This document shows, piece after piece, positions 7,773 to 17,121 of a stretch of 64,000 nucleotides of DNA. The stretch comes from Ruminococcaceae bacterium Marseille-P2935. GTDB taxonomy: Bacteria > Bacillota > Clostridia > Oscillospirales > Ruminococcaceae. The position numbers were made by a program, and so were the translations under genes. Where the stretch lies: assembly GCA_900104565.1 (NCBI GenBank), contig LT629952.1, positions 1,549,604-1,613,603 on the forward strand, read 5' to 3'. Positions within the stretch are counted from its first letter, which is position 1. The number at the start of each line of letters is the position of its first letter. Under the pieces are notes generated by a model. That model did not search any database. It worked only from the letters and a program-made list of their open reading frames with translations, and was not told the DNA's origin.

Positions 7773-8903
7773 TTATTTATCTAAAAACAGGTTTTTTCGG
7801 CTGTTCATATAAACACTTAATGCAACGCCAATCCCCATATAAAGCGTTACTACCGACGTACCCCCGGCGGAAAAGAAAGGCAATGTAATGCCAATAATGG
7901 GCAGCACACCAATGCACATGCCAATATTAATAATACTTTGGGTTGCAAACATGGCAAAAATTCCTACACAGATGTATTTTCCCAAAGGGTCAATCGCCAT
8001 ACGGCTGGTGTTTAGTATTTTTACACAGATAGACCCCAGCAGGGCAATCACCAAAACACAGCCCACAAACCCCATGGCCTCCCCAATAAAAGCAAAAATC
8101 ATATCATTATATATTTCTGCAATATATCTGTGATTGCCAGAAAAAACACCACTGCCCCACACCTGCCCTGAACCTATGGACAAAATGCTGGATTGCTGTT
8201 GGTGGGCTATGCCCTGCAGGTCTATGGTGGGGTCAAATACAACCATGATGCGCATTTTTTGATCGTAACTGAGCACTTTAAACCATAAGATTGGCAACGC
8301 AACCAGGCATGTCCCCACCGCAGTCGCAATGTATTTCCAGCTAAGGCCGGCTGCAAAAATCATGCAGATAAACATTGATGCAAAAACAAGAGCCGTTCCA
8401 TCGTCCCCCTGAAAATGAATAAGCAACACCGGAATTGCACCATGAATGCAAAGTAAAAGTACATTTTTCAGCGAATTAATATCGTCTTTCACATGGTTTA
8501 AATGGTAGGCAAACGAAAGGGCAAAGGAAATTTTCAAAAGCTCGGAGGGCTGAAAAGACAACCCAAACGGCAGAATCAGCCATGCCTTGTCGTCTACGCC
8601 CTGCACCCTTTGGGCCCCTATAAAGAAGGTAAGGATAACCAAAAAATACGCAATTGGTACATGCAGCTTCCACATGCGGGCCATAAAGTGGTAATCAAAT
8701 TTTGAAATAATAACCGCCGCAACCAAGCCGATTCCTGTAGCCAATATTTGAACCTTGATCTTTTGCCCGTTTGATAGGCCGGAATTGTAAAGGCCGGTAA
8801 GCAGTATTACGCTGAAAACAGAACAGGAGATACATAAAAACAACAGCCATTTGTCGGTAAGGCGCAGATAATGCCCAACTGCGCGTGTAGCTTTTTTCAG
8901 CAT
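7773..8903 (-). CDS. FtsW/RodA/SpoVE family peptidoglycan glycosyltransferase
   Basis: A 376-residue polytopic protein with about ten membrane segments. AWLILPFGLSFQPSELLKIS is the SEDS-family signature, and the late motif LPFFSAGGTSVVTLYMGIG holds the conserved GG-x-S. SEDS proteins polymerise lipid II into glycan strands with a partner class B penicillin-binding protein. The stretch FSGNHRYIAEIYNDMIFAFI resembles the RodA motif with its catalytic Asp. RodA (elongation) is more likely than FtsW or SpoVE because no division or spore genes adjoin, but this is weak. The ATG at 8903 follows AAAGGAG. Confidence 0.82.
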   Translation of the reverse strand: MLKKATRAVGHYLRLTDKWLLFLCISCSVFSVILLTGLYNSGLSNGQKIKVQILATGIGLVAAVIISKFDYHFMARMWKLHVPIAYFLVILTFFIGAQRVQGVDDKAWLILPFGLSFQPSELLKISFALSFAYHLNHVKDDINSLKNVLLLCIHGAIPVLLIHFQGDDGTALVFASMFICMIFAAGLSWKYIATAVGTCLVALPILWFKVLSYDQKMRIMVVFDPTIDLQGIAHQQQSSILSIGSGQVWGSGVFSGNHRYIAEIYNDMIFAFIGEAMGFVGCVLVIALLGSICVKILNTSRMAIDPLGKYICVGIFAMFATQSIINIGMCIGVLPIIGITLPFFSAGGTSVVTLYMGIGVALSVYMNSRKNLFLDK

Positions 8904-9002
8904 ATTCCCACTCCTTTCCGGCAATTCTGTAATCCTTTACATTATAGCCTTTCCGGCATATTCCTGCAACAAAATTTCTTTTACCATTTTCTTAAAGTTA
9001 TG

Positions 9003-9116
9003 TTATAATAACCACAAAGTGGTTTTGTTTATTTATATGGCCTGCTATACAGCAACATCCAAGTTTATTCCCATCTTGTATTCAGGTATAATACCTGTTG
9101 GCGCGGTTATTATACT
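9003..9116. repeat. Diverged copy of the TATAATAACC palindromic repeat upstream of fhs
   Basis: TTATAATAACC at 9003-9013 opens a hairpin (AACCAC-aaa-GTGGTT), followed by a GGCCTGCTATACAGCAA segment resembling the 90-bp units at 22786. CAGGTATAATACCTG at 9083-9097 is a perfect 15-base dyad, and GGTTATTATAC at 9106-9116 mirrors the left end. The whole is bounded by inverted TATAATAACC / GGTTATTATA ends. It lies in the 385-bp gap before fhs, in which no other gene is seen. Confidence 0.6.
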
Positions 9117-9288
9117 GGTTTGGGAGCCCGCTATAAAGCGGTGCTGGAAGTTTTGTCCATACCGCCCTGCCATCCTATTAGCATATTAAAACGAACCCTG
9201 GGAACAAGGCCACACCTACGCGAATAGCCCTAATGTATCGTAAAACCCAAAAACCGTTATGATTCCTCTTTTTGAAAGGAGAAGCCAG

Positions 9289-10959
9289 ATGTTTCCAACC
9301 GATATTGAAATTGCACAAAATACCTGTATGCTGCCTATTGCCCAAATTGCTGCTAATCTTGGCATTATGGAGGATGAATTAGAGCCATATGGGAAATATA
9401 AAGCCAAGCTTACCCAGAGCCTTTTTGACCGTTTAAAGGACCAGCCTGACGGAAAGCTGGTTTTAGTAACCGCCATCAACCCTACTCCTGCCGGAGAAGG
9501 TAAAACTACAACCACCGTGGGTCTGGGGCAGGCTTTGTGCAAAATTGGAAAAAACGCAGTAATTGCTTTGCGGGAACCCTCCTTGGGCCCTGTATTTGGA
9601 GTAAAAGGAGGAGCGGCTGGAGGCGGTTATTCCCAGGTTGTGCCTATGGAAGATATTAACCTGCATTTTACTGGGGATATGCACGCTATTACTGCAGCCA
9701 ACAACCTGCTTTGCGCCATGTTAGACAACCACCTTCAACAGGGAAATGATCTGGGCATTGACCCCAGGAGGATTCTGTTCAAACGCTGTATGGATATGAA
9801 TGACCGCGCCCTTCGGCAGGTGGTGATTGGTTTGGGCGGAAAGCCCAATGGAATGCCCCGTGAAGACGGTTTTCAAATTACCGTAGCCAGCGAAATTATG
9901 GCAATTCTCTGCCTGGCTTCAGACTTAAAGGACTTAAAAAAACGTCTGGGGAATATTTTAATCGCCTATTCCTTTCAAGGCGCCCCCATCTATGCCAAAG
10001 ACTTAAAAGCAGACGGCGCCATGGCTGCCCTGCTGCGGGAAGCTATAAACCCCAATCTGGTTCAAACCCTGGAGAATACCCCTGCTATTATGCACGGCGG
10101 GCCGTTCGCCAATATTGCCCATGGGTGTAACTCGGTACGGGCAACCCGCCTCGCCCTTAAGTTGGGGGATTATTGCATTACCGAGGCCGGCTTTGGCTCC
10201 GACCTGGGTGCCGAAAAATTTTTAGATATTAAATGCCGCTGCGCCGATCTTACTCCCTCGGCAATTGTGCTGGTGGCAACGGTGCGGGCACTAAAATACA
10301 ACGGCGGAGTGAACAAAAACGACCTGAAATATGAAAACACCGACGCTGTTAAAAAAGGCTTGTGCAACCTGGCCGCCCACCTGGAAAACATGCAGCGTTA
10401 TGGCGTGCCGGTGGTGGTGGCAATTAACCGGTTCCTTTCGGACACCCAGGCAGAACTGGATTTAATTGCAGATTTCTGCAGAGAAAACGATGCGCGTTTT
10501 GCCCTGTCCGACGGCTTTGCAAAAGGCGGAGAGGGTGGTATTGAACTGGCCCAGCGGGTGATTGAGGCCTGCGAAGAGCCCTCTGGTTATGCGCCCCTTT
10601 ACGACACCGAACTGCCAATTGAAGAAAAAATTGAAGCAGTTGCCAAAACTATTTATGGTGCCGCAGACGTAGCCTATTCCCCGGCAGCCAAAAAGCGTAT
10701 CGTCGAAATCAATCAGCTGGGCAAGGGCAATTTACCAATTTGCGTTGCAAAAACGCAGTATTCACTGTCCGATAACCCTGCACTGTTAGGGCGCCCTTCG
10801 GGCTTTACTTTACAGGTTCGTGACCTAAGACTGTCCAGCGGTGCAGGTTTTATTGTGGTATTAACCGGGGATATTATGACCATGCCTGGCCTGCCCAAAG
10901 AGCCGGCCGCCTGCAAAATTAACATTGACGAAGACGGCCGGATTTCCGGATTGTTTTAA
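9289..10959 (+). CDS. fhs: Formate-tetrahydrofolate ligase
   Basis: The 556-residue protein has the full length of formyl-THF synthetase and its hallmark P-loop-like segment [18 protein letters not shown] around residues 64-81, then [21 protein letters not shown]. It joins formate to tetrahydrofolate with ATP, giving 10-formyl-THF. In anaerobes it serves purine synthesis, the Wood-Ljungdahl methyl branch or glycine/purine fermentation. The ATG at 9289 has a GAAAGGAGAAG SD; ten upstream codons lack one. It stands alone; other folate C1 genes are not in the window. Confidence 0.96.
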   Translation: MFPTDIEIAQNTCMLPIAQIAANLGIMEDELEPYGKYKAKLTQSLFDRLKDQPDGKLVLVTAINPTPAGEGKTTTTVGLGQALCKIGKNAVIALREPSLGPVFGVKGGAAGGGYSQVVPMEDINLHFTGDMHAITAANNLLCAMLDNHLQQGNDLGIDPRRILFKRCMDMNDRALRQVVIGLGGKPNGMPREDGFQITVASEIMAILCLASDLKDLKKRLGNILIAYSFQGAPIYAKDLKADGAMAALLREAINPNLVQTLENTPAIMHGGPFANIAHGCNSVRATRLALKLGDYCITEAGFGSDLGAEKFLDIKCRCADLTPSAIVLVATVRALKYNGGVNKNDLKYENTDAVKKGLCNLAAHLENMQRYGVPVVVAINRFLSDTQAELDLIADFCRENDARFALSDGFAKGGEGGIELAQRVIEACEEPSGYAPLYDTELPIEEKIEAVAKTIYGAADVAYSPAAKKRIVEINQLGKGNLPICVAKTQYSLSDNPALLGRPSGFTLQVRDLRLSSGAGFIVVLTGDIMTMPGLPKEPAACKINIDEDGRISGLF

Positions 10960-10960
10960 T

Positions 10961-11143
10961 AAAACAATACCGCTTGCCGTAAAACCCAAAGACTAACTTC
11001 TGTTTCATGAGAAATTTTGCGTAGTCGATTCGCCTATTGCTTTCACCCTATACGTAATTCAAACTGACATAGAAAGCTTTCATAAAACAGTACCACTTAC
11101 CGTAAAATCAAAAGCTCAAACCCTGTTTTATGAAAAGCTATGC
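10961..11143. repeat. Pair of about 60-bp imperfect repeats in the fhs-tsaE gap
   Basis: A unit beginning AAAACAATACCGCTTGCCGT (10961) recurs as AAAACAGTACCACTTACCGT (11084). Both continue with similar bases to about 60 nt, ending CTGTTTCATGA and CTGTTTTATGA. A third partial copy of the end (CTGTTTTATGAAAA) is near 11204. GTAATTCAAA also appears twice, at about 11054 and 11296. The whole 496-bp gap has no convincing gene. Confidence 0.55.
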
Positions 11144-11455
11144 TCTTGCGGGGTTAAAGCCTGTGAAGCAAAACAATTCTGTTTCAACTAAGCAAAATCT
11201 GTCCTGTTTTATGAAAACAATGCGCCAGCAATACCCTAACACCCACAGGGCATGCGGGGGAACGCCCTTACGCCTCTCGGCTCCGGCCCCAGGCGTAATT
11301 CAAATTGCCCGCGGCAGTTTAAAGCATGGAATTGGTTTGAAACAATAAAATGAAAAGAACTGCCGAGCGTACCGTAATATATGATCAAGCAACGTATTTC
11401 AATTCTGGTTTTATATATAAGAAACCTATAACCAGCCGAATGGAGCCGCTAAAAA

Positions 11456-11884
11456 ATGACAGAGATTATTACCCACAGCGCTGCTGAAACAGTGGATTTT
11501 GCCAAGCAGCTTGCATTAAAACTGCATAACGGGGATGTACTTGCTTACCGGGGCGGTATGGGCGCAGGCAAAACAGCCTTTACCCGCGGGCTTGCCCTGG
11601 GGCTGGGGCTGGGCGATGTAGTCAGCAGCCCAACCTTTGCGCTGGTAAACGAATACCGGGGGAAAGGCACCACCCTCTACCATTTTGATATGTACCGCAT
11701 CGACGGCTATGATGACCTTTATTCCACCGGATTTTTTGATTATTTAAATTCTGATGGTATTTTAGCGGTAGAATGGAGCGAAAATATTACAGAAGACCTG
11801 CCGGACAATACAATTACCGTTACCATAACGCCTTTGGATGAAACAACCCGAAAGATTAAGGTGGAAGGAGGAAACCGTTTTTGA
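11456..11884 (+). CDS. tsaE: tRNA threonylcarbamoyladenosine biosynthesis ATPase TsaE
   Basis: The 142-residue protein has a Walker A loop GGMGAGKTAFTRGLA near residues 33-47, SSPTFALVNEY, and HFDMYRID, the standard TsaE order. TsaE is the ATPase that works with TsaB and TsaD to transfer threonylcarbamoyl to A37 of ANN-decoding tRNAs. Its stop codon overlaps the TTG start of tsaB, so the two are translationally coupled. tsaD lies separately at 27851 in this window. The ATG at 11456 is preceded by GAATGGAG at a slightly long distance. Confidence 0.93.
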   Translation: MTEIITHSAAETVDFAKQLALKLHNGDVLAYRGGMGAGKTAFTRGLALGLGLGDVVSSPTFALVNEYRGKGTTLYHFDMYRIDGYDDLYSTGFFDYLNSDGILAVEWSENITEDLPDNTITVTITPLDETTRKIKVEGGNRF

Positions 11885-12594
11885 AGATTTTTGCCATAGA
11901 CACCTCTTCCCTGGCGGCCTCCTGTGCTGTTTGGGAAGACGATTGGCTAAAGGGAGAATTTTTCATCAATACCAAAATGACCCACTCCCAAACGATTCTG
12001 CCAATGGTACAAAACCTGCTGAACAGCACAGGGCTTACACTGAACGAAATGGACCTGTTTGCTGTTTCCTGCGGGCCCGGGTCCTTTACCGGCCTACGCA
12101 TTGGCATTTCTGCCGTAAAAGGAATGGCGTATGGCCTGCAAAAGCCCTGCGCAGCCGTTTCTACCTTAGAAGCGCTGGCCAGTAACCTGTTGTGTTCAGA
12201 CGCGTTGGTCTGCCCGGTAATGGACGCTAGGCGAGACCAATTTTATACCGCACTGTTTGAAATGAAGGGCGGCAAAATGACCCGTTTGTGGCAGGATCAG
12301 GCCCTGACCTCCCCACAGCTTGCCGCACAACTAATGAATTTAGAAAAAAATATAATTTTTGTTGGAGACGGCGCAAGATTATGCTATAATAAATTAAATA
12401 AAACAGTTTCTGGCCTGTCGGTTGCGCCTGACGCGCTGCTTCATCAGAAGGCGTCCAGCGTTGGTTTTATTGCCCGGCAGCTGGCAGAACAAAATCAGCT
12501 TGTCTCTCCCTCAGAGTTAATGCCGGTTTACTTGCGGCTTCCTCAGGCAGAGAGAGAGCTTTTAGAGAAACAAGGCGGAGGAAAAAAAGAATGA
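11881..12594 (+). CDS. tsaB: tRNA threonylcarbamoyladenosine biosynthesis protein TsaB
   Basis: A 237-residue ASKHA-fold protein with KIFAIDTSSLAASCAVWED at the start and VSCGPGSFTGLRIGIS then VKGMAYGL, the TsaB signature. TsaB is the inactive paralogue that scaffolds TsaD. The start is TTG at 11881, overlapping tsaE by 4 bp and preceded by GGAAGGAGG. Its stop overlaps the rpiB start by 4 bp. RimI often sits beside tsaB but here is found after polA. Confidence 0.92.
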   Translation: MKIFAIDTSSLAASCAVWEDDWLKGEFFINTKMTHSQTILPMVQNLLNSTGLTLNEMDLFAVSCGPGSFTGLRIGISAVKGMAYGLQKPCAAVSTLEALASNLLCSDALVCPVMDARRDQFYTALFEMKGGKMTRLWQDQALTSPQLAAQLMNLEKNIIFVGDGARLCYNKLNKTVSGLSVAPDALLHQKASSVGFIARQLAEQNQLVSPSELMPVYLRLPQAERELLEKQGGGKKE

Positions 12595-13034
12595 TTGCAA
12601 TTGGAAGCGACCATGGCGGTTTTGCCCTAAAACAGGCTGTAATAGAATATTTAGACAGTAAGAAAATTGCTTATCACGATATTGGCTGTCATTCCACCGA
12701 TTCCTGTGACTATGCTTACAGCGCAAAAGCTGCCTGTGAACTGGTAGTCAATGGGGAATGCGACAAAGCGCTGCTTTTCTGCGGTACCGGTATTGGCATT
12801 TCCATGGCGGCCAACAAAATCCACGGCATCCGCGCGGCGTGCTGCTCTGACTATTTCAGTGCAAAATACACCCGTATGCACAACGATGCCAACGTTCTTT
12901 GCTTAGGCGGCCGTGTTGTGGGCCCCGGGCTTGCCATTGAGCTGGTAGACATCTTTTTAAATACCGAATTTGAGGGCGGCCGGCATCAGCGCCGGGTCGA
13001 CCAGCTTTCTGCTTTGGAAAATGGAACCCTGTAA
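12591..13034 (+). CDS. rpiB: Ribose-5-phosphate isomerase B
   Basis: The 147-residue protein reads MIAIGSDHGGFALK, with LLFCGTGIGISMAANK in the middle and the NVLCLGGRVVG segment near the end, matching the RpiB/LacAB family including the active-site Cys of CGTG. It interconverts ribose-5-phosphate and ribulose-5-phosphate. The ATGA overlap with tsaB shows it is in the same operon. It may connect ribose catabolism (the rbs operon at 16-21 kb) to the pentose phosphate pathway, though allose-6-phosphate isomerase activity cannot be excluded. Confidence 0.92.
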   Translation: MIAIGSDHGGFALKQAVIEYLDSKKIAYHDIGCHSTDSCDYAYSAKAACELVVNGECDKALLFCGTGIGISMAANKIHGIRAACCSDYFSAKYTRMHNDANVLCLGGRVVGPGLAIELVDIFLNTEFEGGRHQRRVDQLSALENGTL

Positions 13035-13046
13035 TATCATTTCAAC

Positions 13047-13085
13047 AAATACCGCACTGTCAGCTTTGCAAACAGGGCGGTATTT
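13047..13085 (+). terminator. Hairpin after rpiB
   Basis: AAATACCGC (13047-13055) pairs with GCGGTATTT (13077-13085), with an inner CTGT/ACAG pair. The T-tract is short, so it may attenuate rather than fully stop transcription into upp. Confidence 0.5.
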
Positions 13086-13177
13086 CCGTGTAGAAATTGG
13101 TTTGCAGAGGTTATAGCGCTTGGCGCTTTAAAGAGAAATTTGTTAAACCCAATCCATACCTGAGAGGAGAAATTCAC

Positions 13178-13810
13178 ATGTCCACCAAACCTTTTATCAT
13201 GGATCACCCCCTAATTCAGCACAAGCTTACCCTCGTAAGGGACAAGCATACCGGCTCGAAGGAATTTCGGGAGTTGATTTCGGAAATTGCCACCTTAATG
13301 TGCTACGAGGCTACCCGTGACCTGCCCCTTACCGAGGTGGAGATTGAAACCCCTGTTGCTGTTGCCAAAACAAAGGTGCTCTCTGGGCGCAAGCTGGCGT
13401 TTGTTCCCATTCTGCGTGCTGGCATGGGTATGTTGGACGGCGTTATGCAGCTGGTTCCTGCCGCTAAGGTTGGGCATATTGGCCTTTACCGTGACCCAGA
13501 AACCTGCGAGCCTGTCGAATACTACTGCAAGCTGCCTTCTGACATTGCCGAGCGGGACGTCATTGTAATTGACCCCATGCTCGCAACTGGCGGCAGCGCT
13601 ATTGATGCCATAAAAATGATTAAACAGCGCGGCGTTACCAGCATTAAGTTTATGTGCATTATTGCCGCTCCCGAAGGTCTGGCCGCTCTTACTGCTGCGC
13701 ACCCGGACGTAAAGGTATATTGCGCTGCTTTGGACGATCACCTGAACGACCACAAGTACATTGTTCCTGGCTTAGGTGATGCCGGTGACAGGATTTATGG
13801 CACAAAGTAA
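13178..13810 (+). CDS. upp: Uracil phosphoribosyltransferase
   Basis: The 210-residue protein carries the PRPP-binding loop [18 protein letters not shown] and the uracil-binding tail [17 protein letters not shown], both diagnostic for UPRT. It salvages uracil to UMP with PRPP. The ATG at 13178 has a GAGAGGAGA SD; 27 upstream codons in frame lack one. It lies 143 bp after rpiB with a hairpin between, so it may have its own promoter. Confidence 0.96.
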   Translation: MSTKPFIMDHPLIQHKLTLVRDKHTGSKEFRELISEIATLMCYEATRDLPLTEVEIETPVAVAKTKVLSGRKLAFVPILRAGMGMLDGVMQLVPAAKVGHIGLYRDPETCEPVEYYCKLPSDIAERDVIVIDPMLATGGSAIDAIKMIKQRGVTSIKFMCIIAAPEGLAALTAAHPDVKVYCAALDDHLNDHKYIVPGLGDAGDRIYGTK

Positions 13811-13872
13811 AGCATACTGCAAATTTTATAACACTGGGCACACAGCAGGCCCAGTGAAATAAGAATATTTTT

Positions 13873-13909
13873 AAAAGCGGCAGCTACTTTAATTGTAGCT
13901 GCCGCTTTC
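13873..13909 (+). terminator. Terminator of upp
   Basis: GCGGCAGCTAC and GTAGCTGCCGC form an 11-bp perfect stem with a 7-nt loop, preceded by AAAA and followed by TTTCGTT. Confidence 0.85.
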
Positions 13910-14053
13910 GTTGAACGGGCCTGGCTCCTCTTGACAGGACTGTCGTAAGGATGCCCTTTCCAAAACAGTGCTGAAATTGATTACAACCCTTTAGCACAGC
14001 GCGGTGAATCGGAAAAAGGCTGCATCACTTTGCTTCAGTTTTCAAAAACCGCA

Positions 14054-15046
14054 CTATCCTTTTTTATTCTCCTTGTCTGAATTCCCGGTACCCTGAGAAG
14101 ATTGGTTTTTGTTAACTTCTTTCTCATTTTCATTATTATCATCTTTGTTGTTATTATTTTTTCCGTTATTCTGATTGTTTTGGGATTCTCCATTTTTGTT
14201 TTGCTGGCCCTGCTGCTGAGGCTGGCTTGTTTGAGGTTTATGGTCCTGCTTTTGTTCCTGGTCCTTCTTTTGCTCGCCGTTTCCATTTTGCTTCAAGCCG
14301 TCCTGGCCATTCTTTTTGGCATCACTGCGATTTTGTGCTATTGCCTTCATAATTTCTTTGACGGGTTTATTAAGCCATTCTTCCTGGTTGATGCTTTTAG
14401 GGTCTGGGGAACTGGCAATCAGTTTTTCAACCAGGCGGAGTTTACCCGGTGTCACACCCAGCTCTTTTGCCTCTTCCACCCGTTCCAATCCTATTCCAAT
14501 CCCCTGAACCTCTACATCCTCCCGAACACAATCCTGAGCTTTTTCTTCCAAGCGCAGGCAAAGCTGTTCCGCTTTTTTTATATCCTTTGCGCAAACAGCA
14601 ATCATTGCTGCATTATCCGCTTCTCCCTTCAGGTAACCTGCCTTCTGCAGCTGCTCCATAGTTAAGGAAATAGCCTCGTCAATGGTTTTGTTGCCCAAGT
14701 TGTTTAGGCCGATCTGTTGTAAGAGTTTTTTGCCATCGTCATTCACGCCTTCAACCCGCAGAATACGTTCAAAACGGTTGAGAGAATACTCTATGGAGGG
14801 GTTTACATCCAGGCTGACATAGGAATAGGGCGTAAAATATGCCCATGCGGAAACACCGCATACCAGGAACAGCGCTGCAGCTGATGCTGCAAGGGCAGCT
14901 ATGCGTCCTGTTTTTTTGCAAACTGATTTGTTCACTTCAATCACCTGTCCTATTGCATAGTGTTGGTTTTTCACCTTTTCTATGCAACCGTTCTCCAGTA
15001 AAGCCGCAGCAAAACGCCCCTGAATTTCCACAATAACAGCTTTCAT
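14054..15046 (-). CDS. rsgI: RsgI-type anti-sigma factor with low-complexity outer domain
   Basis: Residues 1-45 form the small cytoplasmic RsgI N-terminal domain that binds SigI. A membrane segment follows at about 47-70 (IAALAASAAALFLVCGVSAW). The outer part opens with YVSLDVNPSIEYSLNRF, the conserved region in which RsgI proteins self-cleave, probably at Asn-Pro. Residues about 245-330 are a hydrophilic, Asn/Gln/Lys-rich tail that is probably disordered. Cellulolytic relatives carry carbohydrate-binding modules here instead, so no polysaccharide sensor is visible. The ATG is 2 bp after the sigI stop, indicating an operon. Confidence 0.87.
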   Translation of the reverse strand: MKAVIVEIQGRFAAALLENGCIEKVKNQHYAIGQVIEVNKSVCKKTGRIAALAASAAALFLVCGVSAWAYFTPYSYVSLDVNPSIEYSLNRFERILRVEGVNDDGKKLLQQIGLNNLGNKTIDEAISLTMEQLQKAGYLKGEADNAAMIAVCAKDIKKAEQLCLRLEEKAQDCVREDVEVQGIGIGLERVEEAKELGVTPGKLRLVEKLIASSPDPKSINQEEWLNKPVKEIMKAIAQNRSDAKKNGQDGLKQNGNGEQKKDQEQKQDHKPQTSQPQQQGQQNKNGESQNNQNNGKNNNNKDDNNENEKEVNKNQSSQGTGNSDKENKKG

Positions 15047-15048
15047 TT

Positions 15049-15765
15049 CTACAGCTCCTTTCGAACCGACTGCATATAGCTGGCAAGGCCGGGATACTCT
15101 CCGGAAAGTATCTCTACTGCCGCTATAATATATTTTCGATGGCGTTCCAAAATTTTTCGGGGTAATTTTAAATTTTTTTGCAGCGGGCCGATCGGGAGCC
15201 TTTTGGACACTTTCAGGTCGCTTAAGAGCAGCGGGTGTTCCAGCAAAAAATCAATGGCCCTGGCACAGGCAAGCTTTGTTTTTTGTGATTTGGGGGAACA
15301 ATCAATTAAATCAAAAAAAGAAAAGCCGTAGTTCTTTAAAATTTGGGCAACAGCATCAATCTCTAGCTTCAAATCATCCTGGGGAATGACTGACAGGCTC
15401 TTCACCAGGGCCATCTGCAGGGGGAACTGTGCATCCTCCTCTTCTAAAGTACCATCAAATACCGCCGGGTTCGCCGGGACTTCTGGCAGATATTTTCGTT
15501 TTCTTCTCCATTCATCCGTCAGCCTTCTCCCAATAATCAGCTGGGCGAAGGGCAAAAAAGAACCTTTTTGCGGGGTGAAAGCTTCTACTGCCTGCAAAAA
15601 GCCTTCCAGAGCAATCGACCATTCGTCATCACTTTTTGTAATATATTTTCCAGCCGCTTTCCCTGCACAATGTAGAATAAAGCCTTCATTCTCCTGCACT
15701 AGTTGTTCCAATGCGTTAGAATCCCATGCAGCTCTTTGTGCTAATTGGTTTATATTCTGCAACAT
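15049..15765 (-). CDS. sigI: RNA polymerase sigma factor SigI
   Basis: The 238-residue protein fits the SigI family: a sigma region 2-like half with DDEWSIALEGFLQAVEAFTP and PFAQLIIGRRLTDEWRR, and a C-terminal half ending LPRKILERHRKYIIAAVEIL, the SigI-C DNA-binding part. SigI factors answer envelope stress, heat or polysaccharide signals and are held by RsgI, encoded immediately downstream. The ATG at 15765 follows AAGGGGGAGGGC; an ATG 33 bp further up is less well placed. Target promoters are unknown. Confidence 0.87.
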   Translation of the reverse strand: MLQNINQLAQRAAWDSNALEQLVQENEGFILHCAGKAAGKYITKSDDEWSIALEGFLQAVEAFTPQKGSFLPFAQLIIGRRLTDEWRRKRKYLPEVPANPAVFDGTLEEEDAQFPLQMALVKSLSVIPQDDLKLEIDAVAQILKNYGFSFFDLIDCSPKSQKTKLACARAIDFLLEHPLLLSDLKVSKRLPIGPLQKNLKLPRKILERHRKYIIAAVEILSGEYPGLASYMQSVRKEL

Positions 15766-15963
15766 GCCCTCCCCCTTTCTTGACAAACAGAGTAGCATGT
15801 TTGTAAGAATCCTGCAAGGGTTATTTTAAATACGCCTCTTTTATGGGCCGTCCAGGCGGTCAAAAGGTTCCACAGGCAATTTAACCTGGTGCAAACGGCC
15901 ACTTGGCACTTAAAAACCATATCAAACCGACTTAAAACATCATTACATGGTTCCCTCAAAAAT

Positions 15964-16011
15964 ACAAAAAACGTAGCAGGGCGGCCCGGACAAATTCCGG
16001 GCCGCCCTGCT
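15964..16011 (-). terminator. Terminator of the ribose operon
   Basis: A GC-rich 15-bp stem (AGCAGGGCGGCCCGG with its complement, 15975-16011) is followed on the minus strand by GTTTTTTG. It ends the rbsK-D-A-C-B transcript 40 bp after rbsB. Confidence 0.92.
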
Positions 16012-16051
16012 GTTGGAAAGAAGGATGTGATATCCTACTACTAAGAGGCAA

Positions 16052-17056
16052 TTAGTCTTCTCTGGTTACCAGGGACTCTACGTTGTCTTTGGTTACCAGG
16101 TTGTTTTCCAGAATAACGTCTTTCTCAACGGTTTTGCCGGTAAGGAAGTCATGAGCGGTCTGAACAATAGCTTTGCCCAGGAAGAACGGAGGCTCAGCAA
16201 TGGTGGCCTCGATCTCACCGGATTTGATGCCGGCAATAGTCTCGTCCAGAGCGTCGCAGCCGATTACAGTGATTTCGTCAACTCTGCCGGCAGCTTTGAT
16301 TGCTTCCATAGCGCCCAGCAGCATTTCGTCGTTGGCAGCATACAGGCCGTCAATCTTCGGGTTGGCGGTTAGAATGCTCTCCATAACGCTCATGCCCTGT
16401 GCACGGTCAAAGTTAGCAACCTGCTGAGCAACAATCTTCATATCGGGGTTAGCTTTCATGATCTCGTTAAAACCAGCGGAACGGTCCTGAGCAACGTTAG
16501 AGCCCATGATGCCCTGCAGCTCAACGATGTTGCCTTTGCCGCCCAGAGTGTCAACCAGGAACTGGCCTGCCATCTTACCGGATTTGATTGCATCATAACC
16601 AATATGAGCAACTACTTCACCGCCGTTGGCTTTACGGTCCATGGTGAATACAGGAATGTTGGCAGCATTGCAAGCTTCAACAGCTGCGGTGATAGCGTCG
16701 GAATCACAGGGGTCAATGATCATAGCGTCAGGTTTTTTGGTGATCAGGTTTTCAACGTCTTTCAGCTGAATGGTAGCATCATCCTGAGCATCTGTTACAA
16801 ACAGTTCAATGCCCAGCTCGTCAGCTGCTTTCTGGCAACCTTCTACAACAGTTACAAAGAACGGATTGGTCTGGGTGTTCATAGAAAGGCCAATTTTAAA
16901 TTTCTTTTCGCCTTCTACCGGTTTAGACTCGGCAGCGGAAGAAGCCGGAGTGGAATTTTCTGCCGGAGCAGAAGACTGACCTTGGCTGGAGCATCCTGCG
17001 AAGATGGAGGAGACCATCAAAGCAGAAGCAAGCAGTGCTAAAATTCTTTTTTTCAT
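16052..17056 (-). CDS. rbsB: Ribose ABC transporter substrate-binding lipoprotein
   Basis: A 334-residue type I periplasmic-binding protein. The first 20 residues form a lipoprotein signal ending SSIFAGCSS, with Cys21 the lipid anchor. A Ser/Ala/Pro-rich linker follows, then KFKIGLSMNTQTNPFFVTVV and DAMIIDPCDSDAITAAVEAC, typical of RbsB. It captures sugar outside the membrane and hands it to RbsC. It is last in the operon, where a tight terminator follows; separation from rbsC by 65 bp may allow extra copies of the binding protein. Ribose is the likely ligand given rbsD and rbsK. Confidence 0.92.
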   Translation of the reverse strand: MKKRILALLASALMVSSIFAGCSSQGQSSAPAENSTPASSAAESKPVEGEKKFKIGLSMNTQTNPFFVTVVEGCQKAADELGIELFVTDAQDDATIQLKDVENLITKKPDAMIIDPCDSDAITAAVEACNAANIPVFTMDRKANGGEVVAHIGYDAIKSGKMAGQFLVDTLGGKGNIVELQGIMGSNVAQDRSAGFNEIMKANPDMKIVAQQVANFDRAQGMSVMESILTANPKIDGLYAANDEMLLGAMEAIKAAGRVDEITVIGCDALDETIAGIKSGEIEATIAEPPFFLGKAIVQTAHDFLTGKTVEKDVILENNLVTKDNVESLVTRED

Positions 17057-17121
17057 AAAATTTCTCCCTCTCTTTTCTTATAGACTCTATTGCTTAACCT
17101 TTTTGCGTCAGTGGAAACCCC

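Noticed and set aside
14102-14665. Plus-strand hydrophobic frame opposite rsgI
   Set aside because: It is the complement of the Asn/Gln/Lys-rich tail of RsgI, which makes an artificial hydrophobic frame.
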